DNA of 64,000 nucleotides from Arthrobacter sp. Hiyo4 (GTDB lineage: Bacteria > Actinomycetota > Actinomycetes > Actinomycetales > Micrococcaceae). The position numbers and the translations under genes were made by a program. The stretch is from positions 434,001 to 498,000 of the forward strand of contig AP014718.1 of assembly GCA_002370555.1 (NCBI GenBank), read 5' to 3'. Of the stretch, positions 26,722 to 36,983 are shown piece by piece (within the stretch, counting starts at the first letter, position 1; each line of letters begins with the position of its first letter). The notes beneath the pieces were generated by a model. It ran no database searches. It saw nothing but the letters and a program-made list of their open reading frames with translations, and had not been told where the DNA came from.

Positions 26722-29700
26722 CTAGAACCTCGCAACGATAGGGCTTCCGTCCGGGGACCGCTCCTCGATCAGCTTCCCGCCCAGAATACGCTCGACGGCG
26801 GCGCGTCCAAAGACACCGGATTCCTCGATGGTTTCATCGTCCGCGCTCGGTATGTCCTGGACGTAGGTTGCGGCGGCAGCCCTGGCCGGCGCCTTGGCAC
26901 GCCCGGCTTCGGCCTCGGGGCTGTTGGACAGGCGCTGGTAAAGACTCTGCCGGGCGGCAGCAGCGGACTCGGACGTCGCCGGTGCCGGCTGCAGGGGTGC
27001 GGCAGCCGGAGCATTCGATGCCATGGCGTACTCACGAACGTCAGCCGGTTCGGGAACCACTGCTTCCACTGGCGGGGCTGCCGGGACTGCCGGGGCTTGG
27101 CTGGCTGGCGCCGGGTTTTTGGGCGCTGCGGATTCTGGTGCGGGGATTTCGGTGGTCGCGGTGGGGCTACGGGCGGCAAGCCCCAGCTGGCGTCGGCAGC
27201 GGACTGGCTCACGACAGCTGACGTCTTGGGGACCTGGGCGGTGGCCGGCTCGTAGCTGGGCGCAGGAGCGGTTTCCGTTGCCTCTTCCGGGACGGACGTG
27301 TTCAGGCTTTTGCCAACATTGGGCTCGGTGCCAACCACCCACACGCCAGGCGCCTGCTCGACGGCCCGGCCCACGGATCCAGTGCCGGATCGGGTTGTGA
27401 AGGAACGGCCGAAGCCGCACCGGAGGACCTGCCAGCTGGGGAGGTCTTTGCTGCTGCAGCCTTTGAAGGACCTCGAGCGGGCCGCTTGGCGGGTGCGGCC
27501 GCTGAAGGCTCAGGCTGTGAAAGCGACGGGCGTGGGGTAGCCGCAGCCGAGGGGTCCCAGTCCATGGGTGGTTCCTCGTCCAGCGGCGGAGCATCTTCGT
27601 CGCGCGGGGGGCCCCAGTCGTCATCGGAGTAGGCATACGAACCGGCGGTGGCATCCGGCTCAGCCGGTAGCGGCTGTCCCTGGACGGCTGGTACCTGCGC
27701 GGCCTCAGTGGCTGCCGGCACGCTGACGTCGCCGGTGCGCTGGACAGTTTCAGCAAGAGCTGCCGTGCCTGCAGCCGGGCAGGTGCAGCAGTGGCAGGAG
27801 GCCCGGCCGGTTCGGGAGCACGCGTCGCGGGGGAGGGGCTGGCGAAGGTGCCGGCGCGGTGGCCAGGACCTCAGGCGTGGAAACGGCGCTGGCAGGGGCC
27901 AGGCCCCACGCGACATCGGCTGTACTGGCCGGAGCTTCCGGGCTGGCTTCCGGACTAGCGGGAGCTTTTGGGTTTGGCTCAGCGCTCGCTGCCCTGTTGG
28001 CGCCACCGGCGACTGCGGTGATCTGGCAGTCGATGCCCACTGTTTTGTGGATCGCTTGCCGCAGGTTTTCAGCGTGATCAGCCCGGCCGAAGGCGCCAGC
28101 CAACCCGGTAGTGCTGAACGACAGTGTCAGGACCTGGCCGTCAAATGCACCCACCTGGGCGTTCGGCTCAACCAGGGCCCACGTGCTGCGCTTGATCTTG
28201 GAGAGTGTCTGCAGAACTTCCGGCCAGGCACGGCGCAGGACTTCGACGTCGCCTGACCCGGCGGCCCCAGTGCTTGCCGCGCCAGTTCCGGTCGCACTGG
28301 TCGGTGCGGCAGTGGCCGAGGCATGGCCAACCGAAGCCGGCGCCACCGGTGCAGGTGCAGCGGTGGCAGGAGCCGTGACTGTTTCGGTGCTTGCCGGCGG
28401 GGTAGCCGGGGAAGCTGCGCGGGGGGCGTCTGCGCCGGTCTCCCGGGTGGGCTGACCGGATGCCTGCGGTGTGGGAGCGGGCCGCCTGCCCGTGGACTCG
28501 TCAACCGGCCAGTCGTTGGTGCTGACCCTGGGCGGCGTCAGCGACGGCCTGGTCTGTTCGGCTTCGGATACCTGTGGCCGAAGTGCCGCAGCGGGCGCTT
28601 CAGAAACGGCTGGCGCAGAAACTGGTTGTACTGAAACGGGTGCCGAAGCAGCCGGCGCGGAAGCTGCTGGTACAGAAACGGGTGCAGCGGCAGCCGGAGT
28701 TGCCGCTGTCGGCACCGCGGAAACCGCGGCGGGTCCAGCCGAAACCGCAGCGCCAGGCGGGGCGGGAGCACCGACGTCGTTCCCGGCGTAATTCAGGCGC
28801 CGCTCCACGCGGTCGATCCGCGCAGCGATGCCGCGCTCCGTCTGTTCCGAGCTGGGGAGCAGGATGCGGGCGCAGAGAAGCTCAAGGTGCAGGCGCGGAG
28901 ACGTGGCGCCGGTCATCTCGGTCAGCGCAGTGTTGGTGACATCAGCGGCGCGGGAGAGTTCGGAAGCCCCGAGGTTGTGCGCCTGGTTCTGGAGCCGGGC
29001 GATCTGGTCCGCAGGCATGCCGCGGAGGATGACCTGGGCGCTTTCGGGCATCGCCTGGACGATGATGAGGTCGCGGAAGCGTTCCAGCAGGTCCTCGACG
29101 AAGCGGCGGGGATCGTGGCCGGTCTGCACCACGCGGTCCACAGCCCGGAAAACGGTGGCGGCATCTGAGGCGGCCACAGCTTCCACCACGTCATCCAGCA
29201 ACGATGCGTGGGTGTAGCCGAGGAGGGCCACGGCAAGTTCGTAGTCGAGGCCGTTGGGTCCGGCGCCGGCCATCAGCTGGTCCAGCACGGACAGGGAATC
29301 GCGGACGGAGCCACCGCCGCCCGGACCACCAGCGACAGAACGCCGGGAGCCACGGGAACGTTTTCCTGGTTGGAGAGGAGCTCCAGGTACGCCATCAGCG
29401 GCTCCGGCGGGACAAGCCGGAAAGGGTAGTGGTGCGTGCGGGAGCGGATGGTGCCGATGACTTTGTCCGGCTCCGTGGTGGCAAAGATGAACTTGATGTG
29501 CTCCGGCGGCTCTTCAACGATCTTCAGCAGGGCGTTGAACCCGGCCGAGGTGACCATGTGGGCCTCATCGATGATGAAGATCTTGTAGCGGTCGCGGACC
29601 GGAGCGTACGTTGCGCGCTCGCGGAGGTCGCGGGCGTCGTCCACGCCGCCGTGGCTGGCGGCGTCGATTTCGATGACGTCCAGAGAGCCTGAGCCGCCGC

Positions 29701-29956
29701 GTGCCAGTTCAATGCAGCTGGGGCACGTACCGCAGGGCGTATCCGTAGGGCCTTGGGCGCAGTTGAGGCAGCGGGCCAGGATGCGGGCGGAGGTGGTCTT
29801 TCCGCAACCGCGCGGGCCGGAGAACAGGTAGGCGTGATTGACGCGGTTTTTCCGCAGTGCCGTCATCAGCGGCTCCGTGACGTGTTCCTGCCCGATAACG
29901 TCAGCGAAAGAGTCCGGGCGGTATCTGCGGTAAAGGGCGGTGGTAGTAACAGTCAC
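26722..29956 (-). CDS. dnaX: DNA polymerase III subunit gamma/tau (several breaks)
   Basis: The clamp-loader ATPase that couples the replicase to the helicase. The N-terminus MTVTTTALYRRYRPDSFADV has Walker A GPRGCGKTT, a four-cysteine zinc module (CLNC, CGTCPSC), Walker B IIDEAHM and sensor motifs. The three-domain core ends near RRLNYAGNDVG. A very long Ala/Pro/Ser-rich linker follows, broken by a tau-like domain (VLRRAWPEVLQTLSKIKRST, LSFSTTGLAGAF). The C-terminus reads ERILGGKLIEER. Single-base losses occur near 29320, 27830, 27780, 27370 and 27180. Restored length is about 1078 residues. Losses in low-complexity GC runs look like sequencing faults, not a programmed frameshift. Confidence 0.92.
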
Positions 29957-30028
29957 GAGAAAACCCTACCAATCCGGGCTGACAATCAGGATCCCTCGCG
30001 GACGGCCGCCCTGTGGGGGAATAGTAAA

Positions 30029-30118
30029 GACCCCCCATGCACCCGCCAGAGCCCGTTTACCCTTGCTACCTTCCGGTCCTGGGGGAGTTCAACAGGATGA
30101 CGCCACATGAGGGGCCGC
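30029..30118 (-). ncRNA. ffs: Small signal recognition particle RNA (4.5S)
   Basis: On the minus strand the conserved apical loop reads CAGGACCGGAAGGTAGCAAG followed by GGTAA, with the asymmetric loop of the Ffh-binding site. The ends GGCCCCTCATG and CATGGGGGGTC pair over eleven positions. Length of about 90 bases is right for the small bacterial type. A T-rich TTTACTATT follows the 3' end. It is upstream-oriented to dnaX, a frequent neighbour of this RNA in actinobacteria. Confidence 0.92.
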
Positions 30119-30221
30119 AGACAAGTTTACCCGAAGATTCAGGAAGGTCCGGACGGCCCGTTCGCTGGCCGGCCGTGGCCCGGCCGGGTGCCCTCGCGCG
30201 GCCCGGAATTTCCTGTTGACC

Positions 30222-30274
30222 GGCCCTGGGCCGCATGAGCGGTGCGGGCCCACACCGCTCACGCGGCCAGGGCC
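30222..30274. terminator. Strong hairpin between SRP RNA and the NIF3-like gene
   Basis: GGCCCTGGGCCGC, GAGCGGTG and their complements CACCGCTC, GCGGCCAGGGCC form a near-perfect two-part stem. It lies downstream of the minus-strand NIF3-like gene (stop 30306), so it probably ends that transcript before the SRP RNA promoter. Confidence 0.7.
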
Positions 30275-30305
30275 GCGAAAGCGGGCGCAGAGGCCCGGAC
30301 GCCAG

Positions 30306-30632
30306 CTAGCGCCGCCAGCCGTCCACAGGCCAGGTCATAAAGGCCGGCTCCTCGTAGGGGTGCGCCGCGCGAAGGGCCAGCACAACGGCGTCGAGCATCC
30401 GTTCCTCCACAACGCACTCCACCCGGGTTTCCGGCACGCGTTCGACCGTGCCGACGGCCCCGATGAACGGCTCCGCGCCCGGCAACGGAGTGAAGCGCCC
30501 GGTGCCTGGGGAGGTGAACGCGCAGTGCGAATAGTTCCCGATCCTGCCCGCGCCGGCGTCCCCAATTGCCGCGAGCAGCGGCTCCGTGTGTGTCTCCGGA
30601 ACGTAAACCACCAGGGCGTGCAGTTGTGTCAT
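30306..30632 (-). CDS. NIF3/YqfO C-terminal-domain-like protein (CutA-like fold)
   Basis: An intact 108-residue protein: LHALVVYVPETHTEPLLAAI, then GNYSHCAFTSPGTGRFTPLP, GTVERVPETRVECVVEERML and AAHPYEEPAFMTWPV. This is the small PII/CutA-like domain found inserted in NIF3-type YqfO proteins, here free-standing. Metal or ligand binding is likely but the role is unknown. It stands alone. Confidence 0.8.
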   Translation of the reverse strand: MTQLHALVVYVPETHTEPLLAAIGDAGAGRIGNYSHCAFTSPGTGRFTPLPGAEPFIGAVGTVERVPETRVECVVEERMLDAVVLALRAAHPYEEPAFMTWPVDGWRR

Positions 30633-30942
30633 GGCCTCATACTGCCAAGAAGGCAGGGTAATGGGCAGCGATTTTCATTGCTTATCCGGCGGGTAGGGCC
30701 GATCATGGATATGTACACCGATTGGGGCAATCTCAAGGTTGTGAGCTGCGGGGCCTGGCTGGAGGGCCGGACCCGGCAGCTCAACGGTGTATCGGAGGAA
30801 TGGGCGCATTGGGGCGTCCATTTTTACGTTAACGGGCCAGCTCGAGCCCGGATTGCCGCGTGCGGTAACAGTCCGCCGGCCCAATTGGGCGATGCCGGAA
30901 TGTTCAGGTAGTCTAGTATCTGCTTTTGATTCGAAAGCAGCT
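30633..30942. other. Gap of 310 bases without a supported gene
   Basis: Weak open frames exist on both strands (for example 30705-30911 plus), but codon bias and a ribosome site are lacking. The last 40 bases contain TAGTCT and TAGTAT, possible -10 boxes for the tRNA gene. Confidence 0.5.
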
Positions 30943-31030
30943 GGAGAATTCGCCTAGCGGCCTATGGCGCACGCCTGGAACGCGTGTTGGGTTAACGCCC
31001 TCGGGGGTTCAAATCCCCCATTCTCCGCCA
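30943..31030 (+). tRNA. tRNA-Ser (anticodon GGA)
   Basis: Acceptor arms GGAGAAT and ATTCTCC pair fully and CCA is encoded. The anticodon stem ACGC/GCGT holds the loop CTGGAAC with anticodon GGA. The T arm is GGGGGTTCAAATCCCCC. A long variable arm (TTGGGTTAACGCCC) marks the serine type. It reads UCC and UCU codons. Confidence 0.95.
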
Positions 31031-31035
31031 AATTA

Positions 31036-31070
31036 ATCCCGGTCCTGACCTCGTCAGGGCCGGGATTTTT
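31036..31070. terminator. Terminator after tRNA-Ser
   Basis: ATCCCGG(T)CCTGAC and GTCAGG(G)CCGGGAT pair around CTC and are followed by TTTTT. It would also act on the opposing DUF2236 transcript. Confidence 0.9.
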
Positions 31071-31091
31071 GCGTCCCGGCCTGACCCCGCG

Positions 31092-32010
31092 TCAGCCGTC
31101 GAATTCGTAGCCGAGGCGGCGGAGGCGCTCCCGAGCCGCTTGTTCGCTGGGTCCAGGCCCACGTCCAAGGGCAAAATGTACGACGCCGAGAGTCAACTTC
31201 GTTGCCAGCCTCACGGGAGCGGGAACGGTTCCAGCCGGGGACCTGGAGCCCCAGCATGCGGCGGTACTTCGGCTCGAGGCTATAGACGGCGCCGGCGAAG
31301 ATGATCCGGTAGCCGGGGCGCAGCAGCGGATGCAGTGGCGGGTTGCGGATGAACTCAACGGTCTCGGCAACCCTGCCGTCCGCCACCAGCTCACCGTTGT
31401 TATACCAGCGGTCCAGTTGCTCCCGCATGTCGGCCTCGCTCAGGGGCGGATCCTCCACGCCCATCAGCCGTCCGGCCTGGGCCCACTCACGGACATAGGC
31501 GTCGGGGCCGCCGGGGATTCCGGCACCCCAGATTTTGTGGGCCGAGAGGAAGGCGTCCACGAACGCGATGTGCACCCAGCGGGCGAGTTCCGGATCATTG
31601 GCCGAGTAGCTCCGGTCGCTGCCTTGCCCGTCACCGTACGTCCCCTGTACAGGCTCATGCAGCCGACGGACCCGGGCGGAAGCCTCGTCGGCGGCGGCCT
31701 GTGGGCCATAGGTGACGGTGAAGATCCAGCGGATGGTCCGGGCCAGCCGGCTGAGCGGATCTGCGCGGAAGTCGGAGTGCTCGTGGATTCCTGCCAGCGC
31801 CCCGGGGTGCAAAGCCTGCATCAGGAGCGCGCGGACCCCAGCCACAATGGTGGCCATGGAGCCGTGCACCGCCCAGACGGCCGAGCCGGGAAGGTGATAG
31901 CCGGCGTCGTCCCCTTCGGCCAGCCGCGGGACCCAAGCGGGCTGACCGTCAGTGCTGCCGGTGAATACCCGTTTGATTTCGCCCCGCCATTCCCTGAGGA
32001 AATTTCGCAT
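31092..32010 (-). CDS. DUF2236 / MpaB-like oxygenase family protein (frame broken near 31235)
   Basis: About 306 residues: MRNFLREWRGEIKRVFTG, AVWAVHGSMATIVAGVRALL, HPGALAGIHEHSDFRADPLS and RTIRWIFTVTYG, with RWVHIAFVDAFLSAH and RPGYRIIFAGAVYSL. This helical family (latex clearing protein and MpaB relatives) binds haem or metal in a few members. One base is lost near 31235 between LQVPGW and the C-terminal FALGRGPGPSEQAARERL. The stop is TGA 31094-31092. The substrate is unknown and the gene is alone. Confidence 0.82.
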
Positions 32011-32229
32011 GTCACCATTCTCGCCCAGAAGCCGCGGGCACGGTTCTGAGGGATGATCCACATAATGTCCGCAGCGGTGCCGGCGCGGGGGTTCACATGC
32101 CCGGAGCTTTGTGGTCCCATGAGATGGTAAGTCCGTCTGGATCCGGGGTCTGGCGGGCCAACCCGGGAGTAGCGAGTGGGCAATCATTGGGGATCCGGCC
32201 GGGCGAAGGAGCCCGCGGGCGGCTGCGTT

Positions 32230-33561
32230 ATGGCTGTGCGTGTGCTGGCCGCCAGTGCCGTTATTGCCGCGTCACTCTTCGCCGTCGGATTCCCTGGGAC
32301 GCCCCCGTTGAACACCGCGCCGCAGCGCCGGTCGGGGCCGGACATGTCGGCCTGCCTGGGCTGGCCGGTACTTTCCTGACGGACAGCCGGGCCTTGGTTC
32401 CGTTTAACCGCACAATTGTCAGGACGATCGCCAAGGGCGGGAGCGCTCCGCTCAACGTGGCCGCCACCGGGCTCACCCGCCCCCCGGAGGGTCCCTCATG
32501 GCGCCCCTGGAACTCCTCACGTCAAGCTCTCCATTCGGGTACAGGGTCAGTCCGATTACCGGTGCGGGCGGCGATTTCCACCTGGGCCAGGACTTCGCTG
32601 CAGGCTGCGGCACCAGGGTTTATTCGGCCGACGCAGGCGTGGTCCGGGCCGCCGGGTGGCACCCCTGGGGCGGCGGCAACCGTGTGGAACTAGACCACGG
32701 CAACGGGCTGATCACCACGTACAACCACTTGGAGGCTGTGGCGGTCCGGACGGGGGACTCTGTGCAGGTGGGCCAGGTAATTGCGCGTGTGGGCACCACG
32801 GGTTGGTCCACCGGCTGCCACCTGCATTTCGAAACCATCCTCAACGGCAAGCACACCAGCCCGCTGCACTGGACACTTCTGCGCATTCGTCAGGTGGACC
32901 AGCTCGAGGACATAGCCATGGTCAGCTATGAGGCCAGGCCCGTGGACTTCGGCGCGCAACGCTGGGCCATCCCGGTCGCGGAGGACAACAGCCACACGGT
33001 CCTGGGCGGCGAAGAGGAACTGTCCGAACCGCCGCCGGTGGAGGGACCAGTGACAACGTCGGAACCGCCAGACGGGGCACCCACGGAAGAGCCGGCGTCG
33101 GACACTACCTCGCCTGAATCCGCGTCGCCGGACCCGACTGCGACGGAAACAGCGACAGAATCTGCGACAGGGACGGCGACGGAAACAGCCACTTCGACGG
33201 CGTCGCCCTCCCCGACGGCTTCCACGCCCCGGGCAACGCGGACGCCGGCGGGAACCTCAAGCGCCACGCCGACGACGACGTCACCACCTCCACGGGCACC
33301 TCACCAACCCCCACGGGCACTTCGCCTGCGCTGACGACGAGCGCGTCGCCGTCTCCGACGCCCACTGTCACCAGGTCGTGGCCGTTCAGGCCTGCCTCGC
33401 GCCTGACGCCGACGCCGGCGCCAGCGGTGGAGCCAACGGCAACAACGCGTAGCGGGTCCTCAGCCGAAACAGCGTCGCCCTCGCCCTCGTCTACTACGAC
33501 AACAACAACCACCGTCACACCTACCGACACCGCAACATGGTCAGAGTCGGCGGGACCCTGA
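32230..33561 (+). CDS. M23 (LytM-type) endopeptidase with Thr/Ser/Pro-rich tail (three breaks)
   Basis: A secreted zinc peptidase expected to cut peptidoglycan cross-bridges. ATG 32230 starts the leader MAVRVLAASAVIAASLFAVG. The catalytic domain shows FGYRVSPITG, zinc ligands in HLGQDFAAGCG, HGNGLITTYNHLE and HLHFE. After VDFGAQRWAIPV the protein is a low-complexity tail rich in TATET, SASPSPT and PTP, about 190 residues. Frame losses near 32297, 32475 and 33300 all reduce the frame by one. The stop is TGA 33559-33561. The tail may span or attach to the wall. Confidence 0.82.
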
Positions 33562-33642
33562 CCGAGAACTCCCAGATTGCACCCGTACCCTTGATGGTTG
33601 GCAACGAATCACCTGCATGACCAACCTTTCAAGGACGGCGCT

Positions 33643-34170
33643 GTGACTGACCTGTACACCATTCCCCTCACCCTCAACGACGGCACCGAAACCGACTTTG
33701 GCCGGTTCAAGGGCAACGTGGTGGTGGTGGTGAACGTGGCGTCAAAGTGCGGTTTCACTCCGCAGTACGCGGGCCTGGAGACGCTGTACGAGAAGTTCCG
33801 CGACCGCGGCTTCGATGTGCTCGGAGTTCCGTGCAACCAGTTCGCCGGCCAGGAGCCAGGCAACGACAGCGAGATCGCCGAGTTCTGCGAGCGGAATTTC
33901 GGTGTCACGTTCCCGCTGACGGCCAAGGCCAACGTACGTGGCAAGGACCAGCATCCGCTCTATGCCGAGCTGACCAGGTTCAAAACCAGTGTGCTGCCCG
34001 GCCTGGTGAAGTGGAACTTCGAGAAGTTCCTGGTCAACCGCAAAGGCGAGGTGGTGGCACGCTTCGCGCCCACCGTCGAACCGGACTCCGCCGAGGTCAT
34101 CGACGCAATTGAAATGGCACTGGCAGAATTTGACGGACCGGCGGCCACAATCGAACTTTCCAAGGCTTAA
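33643..34170 (+). CDS. Glutathione peroxidase family protein
   Basis: A thiol peroxidase of 175 residues. The peroxidatic cysteine is in NVASKCGFTPQY (about residue 36), the tetrad Gln in PCNQFAGQEPG and Trp in VKWNFEKFLV. In actinobacteria such enzymes usually work with thioredoxin rather than glutathione. GTG 33643 follows AAGGACGGC. A longer reading to 33598 has no ribosome site. Intact and free-standing. Confidence 0.92.
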   Translation: MTDLYTIPLTLNDGTETDFGRFKGNVVVVVNVASKCGFTPQYAGLETLYEKFRDRGFDVLGVPCNQFAGQEPGNDSEIAEFCERNFGVTFPLTAKANVRGKDQHPLYAELTRFKTSVLPGLVKWNFEKFLVNRKGEVVARFAPTVEPDSAEVIDAIEMALAEFDGPAATIELSKA

Positions 34171-34292
34171 TTCTTTAGTTTTTTCCAACTTGGCCGCAAC
34201 AATTTACCCACAGTTTGCCAATTGTCTGATTGGATAATAGTTACTGAAGGGTAGAAGGGAAGCGCCGTTTCCCACCAACCACAGAGGCAGCA

Positions 34293-35223
34293 ATGAAGCA
34301 CATCGAGGCCGAACACCCCGGCCACGCCACTTCCTTCTTCACCTGAGCGACCCCCACCTGTTGGGAGGTCCGGATCCCCTTTACGGCGCAGTTGACAGCG
34401 AAGCCAAGCTCATTCAGCTGTTCGACGAGGTCAGGGCTTCCGGCGCCCGGCCCGAGGCCGTGATCTTCACGGGTGACCTCGCCGACCAAGGCGACCCTCA
34501 GGCCTACGCAAAGCTCCGGGCAATTGTTGATCCCGCCTGCGAGGACATGGGCGCCCAAGTCATCTGGGCCATGGGCAACCACGACAACCGCGCCAACTTC
34601 CGGACCGGGCTGCTGGACGAGCCGGCCAGTGACGCACCGGTGGACCGCAGCTACTTCATCAACGGCCTGCGCATCATCACCATGGACACGTCGGTCCCGG
34701 GTTACCACCACGGCGAGCTCAGCCCTGCCCAGCTGGGGTGGCTCACCCGCCAACTGGATACCCCGGCCCCGACGGCACCATCCTGGCGCTCCACCATCCG
34801 CCGGTCCCGTCGGTCCTGGACCTTGCCGTGCTCGTGGAACTGCGGGACCAGGCAAGTCTGGCCTCCGTGGTCCGCAACTCCGACGTCCGTACCATTCTGG
34901 CCGGGCATCTGCATTACTCGACCACCGCCACCTTTGCGGGGATTCCTGTCTCCGTCGCCTCGGCCACGTGCTACACCCAGGACCTCAACGTCGCAGTCGG
35001 CGGTACCCGCGGCCGGGACGGCGGGCAGGCCTTCAACCTGGTGCACGTCTACGAGCACACCATTGTCCACTCCGTGGTTCCGCTCGGGAACGCGGCCACC
35101 GTGGGGGAGCATGTCACCTCGGAAATGACGGCCGAGCGGCTGGCCGCCGCGGGCGTCAGCATCCCTGACAACGCCAAAACAGCAGGCGCTAGGAAGGTAG
35201 CCCTTCCGAACTACGCTATCTAG
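34293..35223 (+). CDS. Metallophosphoesterase, CpdA-like (two breaks)
   Basis: A calcineurin-like phosphoesterase of about 311 residues, resembling cyclic-3',5'-AMP phosphodiesterase CpdA. The two-metal motifs are [24 protein letters not shown] and [12 protein letters not shown] 34293 follows AGAGGCAGCA. The frame is lost near 34345 (SFFT/LSDPHL) and near 34763 ([15 protein letters not shown]). The end NYAI stops at TAG 35221. An inverted CCAAT-N6-ATTGG lies at 34218-34233 upstream, possibly regulatory. Confidence 0.87.
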
Positions 35224-35247
35224 CTGCGCACAGCACGGCGGGTCGAA

Positions 35248-35278
35248 GCCCTGACGTGGGCGCGACCAGCGTCAGGGC
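35248..35278. terminator. Terminator between convergent genes
   Basis: GCCCTGACG (35248-35256) pairs with CGTCAGGGC (35270-35278). No long T run follows on either side. It lies between the phosphodiesterase and Stealth genes. Confidence 0.65.
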
Positions 35279-35286
35279 CGCGAGCG

Positions 35287-36807
35287 TCAGAGCTCCCAGG
35301 GCGCCTTGATGGGGTAGTACTTCTCCAGGAAGTCGGTCACGAGCTCGGCGCGCTCATCCGCAGGGACCTCGGGGAAACTGCCGTCGTTGAGGCAGAAGAA
35401 GTCCATGTTCCGCTTGGCCAGCAGCTTGGGCAGCGAGTTCAGCCCCGCGCGGGCGGTGGTGTCCACATAACGCACCTTGGCGGCGGTCTGCGTCACCGCG
35501 CGGCCTGTCAGCAGCGCGTAGTAGTGGTAGAAGGAATTGGTGACCGAGATGTTGTCCGCGGCGCGGAACCTGCTCGCTGCCGTCTTCTGGAACTCCTCCG
35601 GGAACTCACGCTCCATCCTGGCCACAACGCTGCGCCGCAGCGGGGCGGCGGTGTGCTCGAGGTGCCGCGTGGTGATCCGACCGAACCGGTTCCAGAGCAG
35701 CTTGCGGTTCACGCGGGCGGCGTTCTCGAAGCCACTGCGCTCGGCATCGTTGTCGCCCAGCCCGATCCGGGTCTCGGCCTCGATGAACTTCGTGACGCCA
35801 CCCGGTGTGAAGAACATGTCCGGGCCCACCGGGCGGCCGAAGAACATGTCGTCATTCGAGTAGAGGAAGTGCTCGGAGAGGCCCTCGATGTGGTGGAGCT
35901 GGCATTCCACCGCCTGCGAGTTGTGCGTGGGCAGCACGGCGGGATCGGCGAAAAACTCATCGCTGCGGACAATGGTCACCGACGGGTGCTCCGCGAGCCA
36001 CTCCGGGGCGGGGGAGTCTGTGGCGATAAAGATGCGCCGGATCCAGGGCGCGAACATGTAGACGGAGCGCAGGGCGTATTTGAGTTCGTTGATCTGCCGG
36101 AAGCGGGCTTCGTGGTCGTCGCCTTCGCCAAGAACCACACCCTGTTGCTGGGCACGGCGGGCCGCGATGTATTCGGGAGAGCTGCCGTCAACCCACGAAA
36201 ACACCAGGTCGATGTCGAAGCTGATGTCGCTGGCATGGTCGGCGAACATGTTCTCGATGGTGGGCCAGGTGTGGCCGTACCGTTCAACCGTTCCGCGGAC
36301 AGCGTCCTGGGACTGCATGGTGCGGCGGGTCAGGGAGTTTTCAATCGGGAGGATCAGCTGGTCGCCCTCAAAGCTCCAGAGCTCAATCTGGACGCCGGCG
36401 GAGGAACCGAACTCGAAACCGCCATCGGGTTCAACCCGCGGACGGTAGAGGCGGAAGATGCGGGCCTGACGGTTGGGGGAGAGATCTCCGTCGGCAACCA
36501 GCACGGAGGACTTCTTTTTCGCGTCCACGGTCATGGAGTACACGGGCTCGTTTCGGCAGGCCTCCACCAATGCCGCCCGCAGCTTCTTGCGGTCCTTCCA
36601 GTCCAGGGCGATGACCGGACGGTCGTTGTTGCCGCGCACCAAAAGGTAGTCCAGCCCGGCCTCCGCGAGGACGCCCCGCAGGAACAGCAGGTCCTCAACC
36701 ATGGCCTGGTACGGCGTCCGGTTGTGGTTGATCAGGGCATACCTGCCCTTGTGCCGGACGACGTCCGGCCGGTGCTTGAGCCGCGCCTCAGCAGCCGGAG
36801 ATGTCAC
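35287..36807 (-). CDS. Stealth-family sugar-1-phosphate transferase
   Basis: An intact protein of 506 residues. The four conserved regions are seen: CR1 DIDLVFSWVDGSSPEY, CR2 RQINELKYALRSVYMFAPWI with FIATDSPAPEWL and HFLYSNDDMFFGRP, CR3 RNRFGRITTRHLEHTA-like NRFGRITTRHLEHTAAPL and CR4 FFCLNDG near the end. Stealth proteins move hexose-1-phosphate to make capsule or cell-wall phosphoglycans. GTG 36807 is the first in-frame common start, yet the frame stays open upstream to an ATT at 36882 behind GGAG; reading from there adds 25 residues (TEAPVQDEIYYGGQ). No other polysaccharide genes are nearby. Confidence 0.88.
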   Translation of the reverse strand: MTSPAAEARLKHRPDVVRHKGRYALINHNRTPYQAMVEDLLFLRGVLAEAGLDYLLVRGNNDRPVIALDWKDRKKLRAALVEACRNEPVYSMTVDAKKKSSVLVADGDLSPNRQARIFRLYRPRVEPDGGFEFGSSAGVQIELWSFEGDQLILPIENSLTRRTMQSQDAVRGTVERYGHTWPTIENMFADHASDISFDIDLVFSWVDGSSPEYIAARRAQQQGVVLGEGDDHEARFRQINELKYALRSVYMFAPWIRRIFIATDSPAPEWLAEHPSVTIVRSDEFFADPAVLPTHNSQAVECQLHHIEGLSEHFLYSNDDMFFGRPVGPDMFFTPGGVTKFIEAETRIGLGDNDAERSGFENAARVNRKLLWNRFGRITTRHLEHTAAPLRRSVVARMEREFPEEFQKTAASRFRAADNISVTNSFYHYYALLTGRAVTQTAAKVRYVDTTARAGLNSLPKLLAKRNMDFFCLNDGSFPEVPADERAELVTDFLEKYYPIKAPWEL

Positions 36808-36983
36808 CTCCGCATGGGTGCGCGGTTCTACGGACGCCTGGCCGCCGTAGTAGATCTCGTCCTGGACAGGTGCTTCTGTAATGGTTGTCTCCGTCGCGGC
36901 TAAATGGTAAGCGTTCTTATCTGAATAATAGCGCGACCCCCAAAATGGCAGGTCTCAAACGGGCGCCGCCGGCCGGGACGTGC

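Noticed and set aside
26722-29956. Programmed ribosomal frameshift in dnaX
   Set aside because: The breaks are not at an A-rich slippery site; they lie in G/C runs and the same kind occurs in dozens of other genes.
30705-30911. Small plus-strand gene of 68 codons before tRNA-Ser
   Set aside because: Weak third-position GC bias, no ribosome site and no recognised homology.
30943-31092. tRNA-Ser as an integration site
   Set aside because: No integrase, no direct repeat of the tRNA 3' end and no change in composition nearby.
35524-36903. Plus-strand open frame of 459 codons opposite the Stealth gene
   Set aside because: Composition is that of an antisense shadow; the minus strand has all four Stealth regions.
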